From Clostridium sp. TW13 (GTDB lineage Bacteria; Bacillota; Clostridia; Clostridiales; Clostridiaceae), in contig NZ_BROD01000001.1 of NCBI RefSeq assembly GCF_024345225.1, forward strand, positions 620,001 through 684,000: a stretch of DNA of 64,000 bases. Direction: 5' to 3'. Position 1 is the stretch's first letter, and each line of letters opens with the position of its first letter. The notes beneath the pieces are model-generated. The model did no database searches. It had not been told where the DNA came from and worked only from the letters and a program-made list of their open reading frames with translations. Shown here piece after piece: positions 1-7,419 of the stretch. Both the position numbers and the translations under genes were made by a program.

Positions 1-333
1 ATGAATTATATGAAGAAAAATTCCAGAATGTTTTTACACATATACAATTCTTCTTATTGGTCTGAGGCAAATAATTATTTTACAAATTTCTCAAATAAAT
101 TATTAGATGATGTTGTTACAGAATGTGTTAAAAACATGAATGTAAAATTATCAGAGAAAGATGAGCTTTTTATTGTTAATTTTTATAGACATGTATTTAA
201 TGGATTGATTATAGATTGGATGCGTGAAGGAATGGAGGGGGAACCAGAAACTATTCTAAAAAAGCTTATGGTAATGATAACAGGAAGTATTCCGCGTTCA
301 GTGTCCACCTTTGCCGGAGAAACAGCTAAATAA
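1..333 (+). CDS. C-terminal part of a TetR/AcrR-type regulator (cut by window start)
   Basis: The 110 visible residues have no DNA-binding helix-turn-helix. They match the ligand-binding half of TetR-type regulators: a long helical stretch with a pattern like 'NFYRHVFNGLIIDWMREGM' followed by 'EPETILKK', which is typical of TetR_C_7-like domains. The same pattern recurs in the complete regulator at 1551-2111. I infer that the HTH half lies upstream of base 1 and that the ATG at base 1 is internal. The gene ends at a TAA 128 bases before the DUF5692 membrane gene, so it may control that gene. The family call is fairly secure; the target is inferred. Confidence 0.6.
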   Translation: MNYMKKNSRMFLHIYNSSYWSEANNYFTNFSNKLLDDVVTECVKNMNVKLSEKDELFIVNFYRHVFNGLIIDWMREGMEGEPETILKKLMVMITGSIPRSVSTFAGETAK

Positions 334-461
334 TAAGGTTTAAAGTAAAGTATTTATATAATTCTGACACTTTGGATTATCTGTCTATTGTATATGATTA
401 CACAGGGGTTGTACAATAAATGTGATAAATCTTAAATATTTTATATCAAGGGGGGAATTAT

Positions 462-1442
462 ATGTTTACTTTTAACTATGCTCAAGGAGCATCATTTTTT
501 GGTGTATGGGGTGTTTGGATATTAATTTTTGCGGCACTCTTTATTTTAAATGAAATAACTCGTAGAAACAAATATGCAGGATTTTTCTGCTTTGTTGTTT
601 TACCAGTAGTACTTTCAATATTATGGTTTACAGTATTAAAAGATACAACTTATACAGATTGGTTCCATCTTGCTAAGGTATATTCGTCTACGGCTGGATG
701 TATCGGTTTTTGGTGTATTAAATATGTTAGAGGAAAGAACAAGACTACAGGCAAGGAATGGAGACTATCAGAAAAGAAATGGGCACTATGCTTTCCACCA
801 TTAATTCTTGCTATTAATATAGCAGAAGCAGTAAGTCGTGATTTTCAAGTTGGTGTTCAATATGCTGGTGGCGGAAAATTAGCTGATGAAGCTATGTATG
901 TTCTTGGAGGCTCATGGAACTTCATGAATGGTATAGCTGGTATTTTAAATATCATAACTATTACTGGATGGCTTGGAATTTGCTTAAGAAAGAAAACAAA
1001 CAAAGATGGAAGTCAAGATATGTTATGGCCAGATATGTTATGGTTCTGGATAATAGCTTATGATTTATGGAACTTTGCATATACTTATAATTGCTTACCA
1101 GATCATGCTTGGTATTGTGGATTTGCATTATTATTAGCTCCAACAGTTTGTGCTTTTACAATAGGAAAGGGAGCTTGGTTACAACACCGTGCTCAAACAT
1201 TAGCATTATGGTGTATGTTTGCTCAAACCTTCCCAGCATTTATAGACAAGGGAACTTTTGCTGTTGCATCTACACATAATACTGTTCCACTTTTTATATT
1301 CAGTTTAGTAGCATTACTAGCTAATGTAGCAGTATTTGTTTATATGATTTACAAAACTGCTAAGACTAAGAGAAATCCTTATCTTGGTGAATTATATACA
1401 GACTTAGAGAAGTATAAAGAAGTTAAGGAACTTGCAGAATAA
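462..1442 (+). CDS. DUF5692-type multi-pass membrane protein
   Basis: This 326-residue protein has about eight hydrophobic segments (roughly residues 15-31, 39-58, 70-85, 108-120, 155-172, 190-210, 218-235, 270-295) and a charged cytoplasmic tail (EDL..KYKEVKELAE). Many tryptophans lie in the segments. From memory of the family it resembles DUF5692, which has no assigned reaction. The ATG follows GGGGGGAAT by a few bases. It lies downstream of one TetR-type regulator and converges on another (1551-2111), so TetR-controlled transport or membrane remodelling is plausible but unproven. A strong bidirectional terminator follows. Confidence 0.6.
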   Translation: MFTFNYAQGASFFGVWGVWILIFAALFILNEITRRNKYAGFFCFVVLPVVLSILWFTVLKDTTYTDWFHLAKVYSSTAGCIGFWCIKYVRGKNKTTGKEWRLSEKKWALCFPPLILAINIAEAVSRDFQVGVQYAGGGKLADEAMYVLGGSWNFMNGIAGILNIITITGWLGICLRKKTNKDGSQDMLWPDMLWFWIIAYDLWNFAYTYNCLPDHAWYCGFALLLAPTVCAFTIGKGAWLQHRAQTLALWCMFAQTFPAFIDKGTFAVASTHNTVPLFIFSLVALLANVAVFVYMIYKTAKTKRNPYLGELYTDLEKYKEVKELAE

Positions 1443-1457
1443 GAATAATTGATATTT

Positions 1458-1498
1458 AAAAGCTTCTTGGATGCAGTAAAAGCATTCAAGGAGCTTTT
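1458..1498. terminator. Bidirectional intrinsic terminator
   Basis: A 17-bp stem (1458-1474 with 1482-1498, two G-U pairs) begins with AAAA and ends with TTTT. It can stop the + gene ending at 1442 and the - gene ending at 1551. Confidence 0.85.
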
Positions 1499-1550
1499 CT
1501 ATGTAAGCAACTTTAGTTACATTCAAAAAAATAAATCAATATACTATATA

Positions 1551-2111
1551 CTATTTTAGTTTCAAATGTTTTAATTCAAAACGATTTGCTAAGTGTACCA
1601 TTTCTTCAGGGGATTCCTCCATTCCATTTAGTATCCAGACTTTTATTACAGCAATATAACCATCAATTACAAAAGTACTGTAATAATCAATTTGGTTTTG
1701 AGACAAGGATTTTAACTCCGATGACCACAAGAAGCTATATTCTTTTTTGATTTCAGAACTTATTTTATTCCAAAAGGTGCTACCTGCATTGTGATTTAAA
1801 AGAACTTTAAAAAGTTCATAATTATCATTAATACTTTTATAAAGTAAAATTAGGAAATCATCAGGATTTTTTATATCATGATGTTTATATGAAGTAAATA
1901 TAATATCGAAAAGTTTATTTTCCAGTTGCATTAATAAATCATTAGGTGTTTTATAGTGAAGATAAAAAGTTGCTCTATTTATATCAGCTATTTCAGATAG
2001 TTCACGAACAGAAATTTGATTAATATTTTTAGTTTTTAGCAATTGGATTAATGCAGATTCTAATTGTCTTTGAGTACGCTTGTAGCGTCTATCATTTGTT
2101 TGCTTTTTCAT
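1551..2111 (-). CDS. TetR/AcrR family transcriptional regulator
   Basis: The 186 residues start with a classic TetR HTH at about residues 8-55. Its recognition helix has the pattern 'IADINRATFYLHYKTPNDLL'. The C-terminal domain contains 'GYIAVIKVWILNGMEESPEEM', as in TetR_C_7-type regulators. The length is normal. The start is an ATG preceded by TAGGAGAA. It is divergent from the M28-like gene at 2272. The shared intergenic region carries the sequence TGTCAATTAA just upstream of each start, so autoregulation with control of the peptidase-like gene is likely. The ligand cannot be predicted. Confidence 0.85.
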   Translation of the reverse strand: MKKQTNDRRYKRTQRQLESALIQLLKTKNINQISVRELSEIADINRATFYLHYKTPNDLLMQLENKLFDIIFTSYKHHDIKNPDDFLILLYKSINDNYELFKVLLNHNAGSTFWNKISSEIKKEYSFLWSSELKSLSQNQIDYYSTFVIDGYIAVIKVWILNGMEESPEEMVHLANRFELKHLKLK

Positions 2112-2126
2112 AAAATATTCTCCTAG

Positions 2127-2249
2127 TTAATTGACACTTTGTTGTTAAGTGTTGTATAGATAACGCTTTTGATGAAGATGGCACATTGTTTAATGCCAAT
2201 TTCAAATATATAATTAACAATAATGAATTAATAGAAAACTGTCAATTAA
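2127..2249. promoter_or_regulatory. Divergent promoter region with paired candidate operators
   Basis: TGTCAATTAA occurs about 16-25 bases upstream of the TetR start (on -, 2127-2136) and again upstream of the M28-like start (on +, 2240-2249). A second inverted repeat, ACACTT-7 nt-AAGTGT, lies at 2134-2152. These are candidate operators for the adjacent TetR protein. No binding evidence is available. Confidence 0.4.
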
Positions 2250-2271
2250 AATGAAAAAAGGAGATATTCTA

Positions 2272-3723
2272 ATGATAAAAAATAAAGAGTTTAAGATACA
2301 TAATGATTTACTATTAAGTAAAGAGGAAGTGTGGAATTTTCAAAAGCTTATAAATGAGCTTGGTCCACGTTTAACAGGTAATGCTGCACATGAAAAGTAT
2401 GTTGACTTGCTTAGGAACGAGCTTGAAAGCTATGGCTTGGCTGTTTTAGAGGATAAGCATAGGTTTAACAGATGGGAAGCCAAGCAATGGAAGGTGATTG
2501 TTGAAAATGAAAAAGCTGTTGAAGAAGAGATCCCAGTGACTTTTTATTATCCATATTCAGGTGCTACAAGTAAGAGAGGGGTAACTGGTGAACTTATTTA
2601 TTGCGGTACAGGTGAAGGAAATTTCAAATATGCAAAAGGTAAAATTGCTATTGTGGATGTAGTGATTCCTTCGGTGCCTAGATCTTTGCTCTTTAAAAAA
2701 AGAAGTTCATATCCCAGTGGTGCTAAACTTCCATTTTTAATAGATAATCCAGTAGTTGGTTCTGTATTAAAGGGGGCAAACCTTAGAAAAGCAGCAAGTG
2801 AAGGAGTGTTAGGAGTAATATGTATTTGGAGGAAGATTTCCTCTGAAAATGCATCACAGCAGTATTTACCTTTTACTGAAGCATATAAAGGGTGTCCAAG
2901 TTTATGGGTAGACTTTAATACAGGAGAAAGACTAAAAGAATTAGCAGGTATAAATGCAAGAGCGACTATTATTTTAGAAGCATCTATTGAGAATAATGCA
3001 GAATCTAGTACAATTTATACAGTTTTACCTGGTAGCAATACCGAAGAAACTATAATAGTAAATACACATACAGATGGTCCTAATGCTTGCGAGGAGAATG
3101 GAGGCATAGCTTTACTAGCTTTAGCAGGCTATTTTTCTAAGATACCAGTAAGTGAAAGAAATCGTACAATAGTGTTTGTATTTGTTACAGGCCATTTTCA
3201 GATTCCTCAGTTTGGTGTAGATAATCATCAGGCAACCTCTAGGTGGTTGTATAAACATCCTGAACTATGGACTGGCAATGGAACTAATAAAAAGGCTGTA
3301 GCAGGAGTTACAATTGAACATTTAGGCTGTACTGGATGGAAGGATGATAAAAAGCATCTATCATATAAAAAAGTAAGTCCAGTAGATTTTGAACTAGTAT
3401 ACACAGGCAATAAAGTAATGAATGAAATATATATGAGAGCATTAGGAGGGAGAACTAAGATAAATACAATAACATTAAGACAAAGAAATAATATCTACTT
3501 TGGAGAAGGACAACCACTTTTTCAAGCTAATATACCAACCATCTCCCTTGTGCCAGCTCCAGATTATTTATGTAAAATATCATTAAATGGTGATATAGAT
3601 AAACTTGATGCTGATCTAATGTATGAGCAAATTCAGACGTTTTTAAAGGTAATCATTGAAATAGACAGTACTTCTTGTGAGATTTTAGGTAAACCACAAA
3701 GACAATCATATGGTGTATTATAA
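2272..3723 (+). CDS. M28-family peptidase-like protein with degenerate metal site
   Basis: The 483-residue protein has the layout of an M28 aminopeptidase. It has an N-terminal lid, a protease-associated-like insert (about residues 90-230) and a core beginning 'IIVNTHTDGPNACEENGG' near residue 265. The HTD matches the first zinc histidine and its helper Asp. The usual bridging Asp is replaced by Glu/Asn (EENGG), and the catalytic 'GEE' segment reads 'TGHF'. Activity is therefore doubtful, or the substrate differs. I start at 2272 because AAAAGGAG lies 8 bases before it; the in-frame ATG at 2251 has no ribosome site. No signal peptide is visible. It is divergent from a TetR gene. Confidence 0.6.
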   Translation: MIKNKEFKIHNDLLLSKEEVWNFQKLINELGPRLTGNAAHEKYVDLLRNELESYGLAVLEDKHRFNRWEAKQWKVIVENEKAVEEEIPVTFYYPYSGATSKRGVTGELIYCGTGEGNFKYAKGKIAIVDVVIPSVPRSLLFKKRSSYPSGAKLPFLIDNPVVGSVLKGANLRKAASEGVLGVICIWRKISSENASQQYLPFTEAYKGCPSLWVDFNTGERLKELAGINARATIILEASIENNAESSTIYTVLPGSNTEETIIVNTHTDGPNACEENGGIALLALAGYFSKIPVSERNRTIVFVFVTGHFQIPQFGVDNHQATSRWLYKHPELWTGNGTNKKAVAGVTIEHLGCTGWKDDKKHLSYKKVSPVDFELVYTGNKVMNEIYMRALGGRTKINTITLRQRNNIYFGEGQPLFQANIPTISLVPAPDYLCKISLNGDIDKLDADLMYEQIQTFLKVIIEIDSTSCEILGKPQRQSYGVL

Positions 3724-3737
3724 ATTAGTTTCTAATG

Positions 3738-3770
3738 GTGGTACTCTTATGCGCAATCAGAAAGTACCAC
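3738..3770 (+). terminator. Intrinsic terminator
   Basis: The stem pairs GTGGTACT (3738-3745) with AGTACCAC (3763-3770), followed by TTATTTTT. It ends the M28-like gene. Confidence 0.7.
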
Positions 3771-3790
3771 TTATTTTTAACTAACCTAAC

Positions 3791-4435
3791 TTATTGTTTA
3801 TTCTTTAGTGAATCTAGTAACATTTCTATAGTAAATTTTATGAATTCATCACCATTTAAATTAAAGTGAGTTGTATAAGTGTTTCCGGATAGAGAAAGTA
3901 ATTTGAAGAAACCCGTAGTAACAAAAATTGAAGAAAGGGCTAATTGAGAAATTTCTAAATCAGAACGGATGCTTCCATCAGTTTTTCCTTCATCAAACAT
4001 GGTGGTTAAACCCTCAAATACTTGCTTATCGAAAGATATTAATTTTTTATGATAAGGAAGTTCAGTGTCTGCAGATGTTGATTTTATTATAGCACAAGTG
4101 TTCATTACTTGAAGCAGTTGATGGGAATTGCGATAAAAATCATAATAAGCATAATAAGCTAGACGAATTTTTTCAAAACCAGTATTACCATTTGCCATTT
4201 GTTTTTTTATATGATCTAAAAAGTGTTCATATCCTTTTAGAGCTACAGCAAAAAACAAGTCCTCTTTGCAGGAGAAATATCTATATATAGTTCTTTTAGT
4301 GAAGTTACATTCTTTAGCTATAGTATCCATTGATACTTTATCGAATCCATGTGTACAAAATAAATCTTCAGCTTTAGAAACAATGAAATCTTCTCGCTCT
4401 AATTGTTTACGTTGACGTTTGGTTAGTAGTTCCAA
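3791..4435 (-). CDS. TetR/AcrR family transcriptional regulator
   Basis: This TetR protein has its HTH near residues 10-57 ('KVSMDTIAKECNFTKRTIYRYF') and an all-helical ligand domain. I choose a TTG start at 4435 because AGAGGAG sits 7 bases upstream. The in-frame ATG 33 bases earlier has no ribosome site and its extra residues (MFYLSIERSDI) read through that Shine-Dalgarno. The protein is then 214 residues. It is divergent from the membrane protein at 4559, with three GTATAC sites between them, so local repression is likely. The effector is unknown. Confidence 0.8.
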   Translation of the reverse strand: MELLTKRQRKQLEREDFIVSKAEDLFCTHGFDKVSMDTIAKECNFTKRTIYRYFSCKEDLFFAVALKGYEHFLDHIKKQMANGNTGFEKIRLAYYAYYDFYRNSHQLLQVMNTCAIIKSTSADTELPYHKKLISFDKQVFEGLTTMFDEGKTDGSIRSDLEISQLALSSIFVTTGFFKLLSLSGNTYTTHFNLNGDEFIKFTIEMLLDSLKNKQ

Positions 4436-4474
4436 AATATCGCTCCTCTCTATTGACAAATAAAACACATAAAA

Positions 4475-4510
4475 GTATACTTGTGGTATACAAATTTACT
4501 TATAGTATAC
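4475..4510. promoter_or_regulatory. Triple GTATAC candidate operator
   Basis: The self-complementary hexamer GTATAC occurs at 4475, 4486 and 4505 in the short gap between a TetR gene and a divergent membrane-protein gene. Spacings of 11 and 19 bases put the sites on related helix faces. This is inferred to be the TetR binding region. Confidence 0.45.
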
Positions 4511-4558
4511 ATTATTTAGCAAGAATGTCAAGCAAGTGAGAGGGAGCTGACCTGTGAA

Positions 4559-5104
4559 ATGAAATGTAACAGGAGATTTAATAAAATATGTGCATTTAGG
4601 ATACTAATTGTATTAACTTTTATCTCAACTTTATTAATTATGAAAAAAATTGAACCAACCTTTCTAGTGTATAGCAAAGGAAAAAAGATGTTGGATATGC
4701 AATTTGGATACAATTCTATAGATGTTTATCAATTGTTTAAAACATTAAAAAGAAAAGGAAGACTAATTTATATTAAAAGTTTGTATGTTGATTGTATTTT
4801 TACCATTAGCTATATCTTCGTGCAAAACTATATTTTAAAGTTTGCTATGGGTAAAACCATATTAGGCACTAGATGGCGGATCTTGTTATCTACTGCTTAC
4901 TTAAGAGGTCTATTTGATATTATGGAGAATATTTTTATCTTAACTTTATTATATAAATACAAAATTAAGTTGCCTATACTTGTGACAATGGCAAGTTGTA
5001 TTACGATTTTTAAATTTATTTTTCTAGGAATATGGGTAATTTCTATACCTTTAGTACTAATAGTAAGGCTGATGATGAAAAAGAATGCGGTGGAAAAAAT
5101 ATAA
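4559..5104 (+). CDS. Uncharacterised membrane protein, 4 predicted TM segments
   Basis: I do not recognise this 181-residue protein. It is basic, with hydrophobic segments near residues 12-28, 76-95, 112-130 and 138-168. The short soluble stretch between the first two contains 'LDMQFGYNSIDVYQLF'. The tail is lysine-rich. The ATG at 4559 sits 12-13 bases after GAGGGAG, a slightly long spacing. Its position opposite a TetR gene suggests an inducible membrane function such as stress response or export, which is inference only. A bidirectional terminator separates it from kup. Confidence 0.6.
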   Translation: MKCNRRFNKICAFRILIVLTFISTLLIMKKIEPTFLVYSKGKKMLDMQFGYNSIDVYQLFKTLKRKGRLIYIKSLYVDCIFTISYIFVQNYILKFAMGKTILGTRWRILLSTAYLRGLFDIMENIFILTLLYKYKIKLPILVTMASCITIFKFIFLGIWVISIPLVLIVRLMMKKNAVEKI

Positions 5105-5161
5105 GGGTTCCATTGTCTATTATAAAAACTTAATAAAATAATATAAAGTATTCACATATTT

Positions 5162-5211
5162 TATAAAACTCCCCACCAGGTGATTTAAACATACTGTAGG
5201 GGAGTTTTATA
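5162..5211. terminator. Bidirectional intrinsic terminator
   Basis: A perfect 13-bp stem, TATAAAACTCCCC (5162-5174) with its complement (5199-5211), is A-rich before and T-rich after. It serves the converging membrane-protein and kup genes. Confidence 0.85.
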
Positions 5212-5230
5212 TATTATTTAAAATAAAATA

Positions 5231-7234
5231 TTATTTTGAAGTCCTTTCTAATATAACAGGGTTTTCCATGGCTATAAATAATGGGACACTTTCAACATCA
5301 ACGTCACTAGTTTCTAATCCAAACCACTTTTCAGGAGAGACAGTAAATCTTTTTATAAATAATTTAGTCTTAAGAATAAAGGTTTCCCAAGAATTTAATT
5401 GTGTTTGATATGAAAGTTGTTCTTGAATCAGCATGAAACGAAAATCTCCAATCTTCCTATCAGGTAGTATTGTATAACTTCTTGATTGAATTTGTATTTC
5501 GCCACTTTCAACTAGTTCGTTAGAAATTTGACGCATAAAAACATTTAGTTGTTGGTTTACTCTGAATCCAAGCTTTATCTGAACTTTAACAATATAGGAG
5601 GTTCCAAAAGTATTTGCTGAATATTTAGCTTCATATGGATCATCAGTGACTTCAAAATTAACGAACCAATAAACATCAGCTTTCTTTGGCCTTTTGTCTA
5701 ATATTGAATATAATATTTTTCTCTCAATTTCGTTAGGTTTTCTACTGTTTGTTAAGCAGACAAGATTTGTTGTATATTTAGGACGGTCTTTATCATTATG
5801 CAACTGATTTAGTTGTTCTTTGTAGTCTTCGATTGAAACATTTTCTAACAATCTCATCTTAATATAGTAACCTTTGATCCAAATATACATAACAAATAAA
5901 AGTATTAAGGCTATTAATACAGCTATAAATCCTCCATGAGCAAATTTAATCATGTTTGCAACAAAGAATGAAGATTCAAAGGTACTAAAGAAAACAAGCA
6001 TACTTACAGCAACGATAAGGGGAGTTTTCTTTTTTAATAAGTAATTAAATAAGAGTATAGTGGTCATCAACATTGTAACTGTAATTGATAAACCGTAAGC
6101 AGCTTCCATATGTTCAGAAGTTCTCAAGTAAAGAACAGTTCCAATACAAACAACCCAAAGAACTTTATTAATTGTTGGGATATAAAGCTGTCCTTTGGAG
6201 TTGGAAGGATACAAAATATGTAATCTAGGAAATAAGTTTAACTTAATTGCTTCAGATACAAGTGTGAAGGAACCTGAAATTAATGCCTGTGAAGCAATAA
6301 TTGCTGCAAATGTTCCGATTATTATAGAAAACAGTAAAAAGCTCCTGGGAACCATTTGAAAAAATGGATTTACTGCTTCTGGATTGGCTAATCCACCATT
6401 TCTTTTTGTAGCTAGTACCCAAGCACCTTGACCAAAATAGTTTAATAATAGGCATACTTTAACATAAGGCCAAGTAATATATATATTTTTTTTCCCAACG
6501 TGACCTAGATCTGAATAAAGAGCTTCGGCTCCTGTTGCTGATAAGAATATACTACCAAGAATGAAAAAGCCTGCTCTATTATCACTACTAAAAAGAATGC
6601 TTATTCCGTAATGGGGAGATAATGCACGAAACAATGTAAAGTCATTAAAAATGCCGATAATGCCGAATATTGCAAGGGAAGAAAACCAAATAAGCATAAT
6701 TGGACCAAATAATTTTCCTATTAAATCAGTTCCAAAATGCTGAATAAAAAATACCAAACTTAAAATTGTTATAACAATTATAATTATAATATTTTGGTTA
6801 TTTCCCACAATATCACGGAATTGTGGTATTAACTCTAATCCTTCAATTGCTGAAGTAACAGTTACAGCAGGTGTTAACATTCCATCAGCTAGAAGCGCAG
6901 ATCCACCAATCATTGCAGGGATAATAAGCCACTTGGCACGTTTTCTCACTAAAGTATAGAGTGAAAAAATACCACCCTCACCTTTATTATCTGCATTTAG
7001 AGTAATAAAAACATATTTTATTGTAGTTAAAATAGTTATGGTCCAAAATACTAGAGATAAAGCGCCGAGTATAAAGTTCTCAGACACATTAGCTAAACCT
7101 CCATTACCTTGAATTACTGATTTCATTACATAAAGAGGTGAAGTTCCAATATCTCCATAAACAACTCCTAGAGTTACTAAAATTGACCCTAAGGTTACTT
7201 TAGTAACATCATGTTTCTTCATAGGTTCACTCAT
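5231..7234 (-). CDS. kup: Kup/HAK/KT potassium uptake permease (copy 1)
   Basis: The 667 residues show the Kup signature near the N-terminus ('GVVYGDIGTSPLYVMKS') and about 12 membrane segments to residue ~440. A cytoplasmic C-terminal domain follows, with the family's 'YWFVNFEVTDDPYEAKYS' and 'KWFGLETSDVDVE' stretches. Kup proteins take up K+ with protons. Full length and an intact signature argue it is functional. It lies directly downstream of a second, very similar kup in the same direction. The neighbour's own terminator separates them, so each may have its own promoter. The ATG follows GGAAG. Confidence 0.93.
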   Translation of the reverse strand: MSEPMKKHDVTKVTLGSILVTLGVVYGDIGTSPLYVMKSVIQGNGGLANVSENFILGALSLVFWTITILTTIKYVFITLNADNKGEGGIFSLYTLVRKRAKWLIIPAMIGGSALLADGMLTPAVTVTSAIEGLELIPQFRDIVGNNQNIIIIIVITILSLVFFIQHFGTDLIGKLFGPIMLIWFSSLAIFGIIGIFNDFTLFRALSPHYGISILFSSDNRAGFFILGSIFLSATGAEALYSDLGHVGKKNIYITWPYVKVCLLLNYFGQGAWVLATKRNGGLANPEAVNPFFQMVPRSFLLFSIIIGTFAAIIASQALISGSFTLVSEAIKLNLFPRLHILYPSNSKGQLYIPTINKVLWVVCIGTVLYLRTSEHMEAAYGLSITVTMLMTTILLFNYLLKKKTPLIVAVSMLVFFSTFESSFFVANMIKFAHGGFIAVLIALILLFVMYIWIKGYYIKMRLLENVSIEDYKEQLNQLHNDKDRPKYTTNLVCLTNSRKPNEIERKILYSILDKRPKKADVYWFVNFEVTDDPYEAKYSANTFGTSYIVKVQIKLGFRVNQQLNVFMRQISNELVESGEIQIQSRSYTILPDRKIGDFRFMLIQEQLSYQTQLNSWETFILKTKLFIKRFTVSPEKWFGLETSDVDVESVPLFIAMENPVILERTSK

Positions 7235-7370
7235 AATTCATCTTCCTTTACAGCTAATATAGTTCTTTATTTTTTATAGTATTAGCTTTTTTCAATATAA
7301 TATTAGTTACAGCAATTAAAGAAGTTGAATTATTAAGATGAGATAATGATTTAATAGATATTTTTGATAA

Positions 7371-7419
7371 AAAATATAAGCCTGCTAAAAACAATTTGTT
7401 ATTAACAGGCTTATATTTT
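7371..7419 (-). terminator. Intrinsic terminator of upstream kup
   Basis: A perfect 14-bp stem (7371-7384 with 7406-7419) has a 21-base loop. The stem overlaps the stop codon at 7418-7420 of the second kup gene. On the minus strand the stem ends in A/T-rich sequence. Confidence 0.75.
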
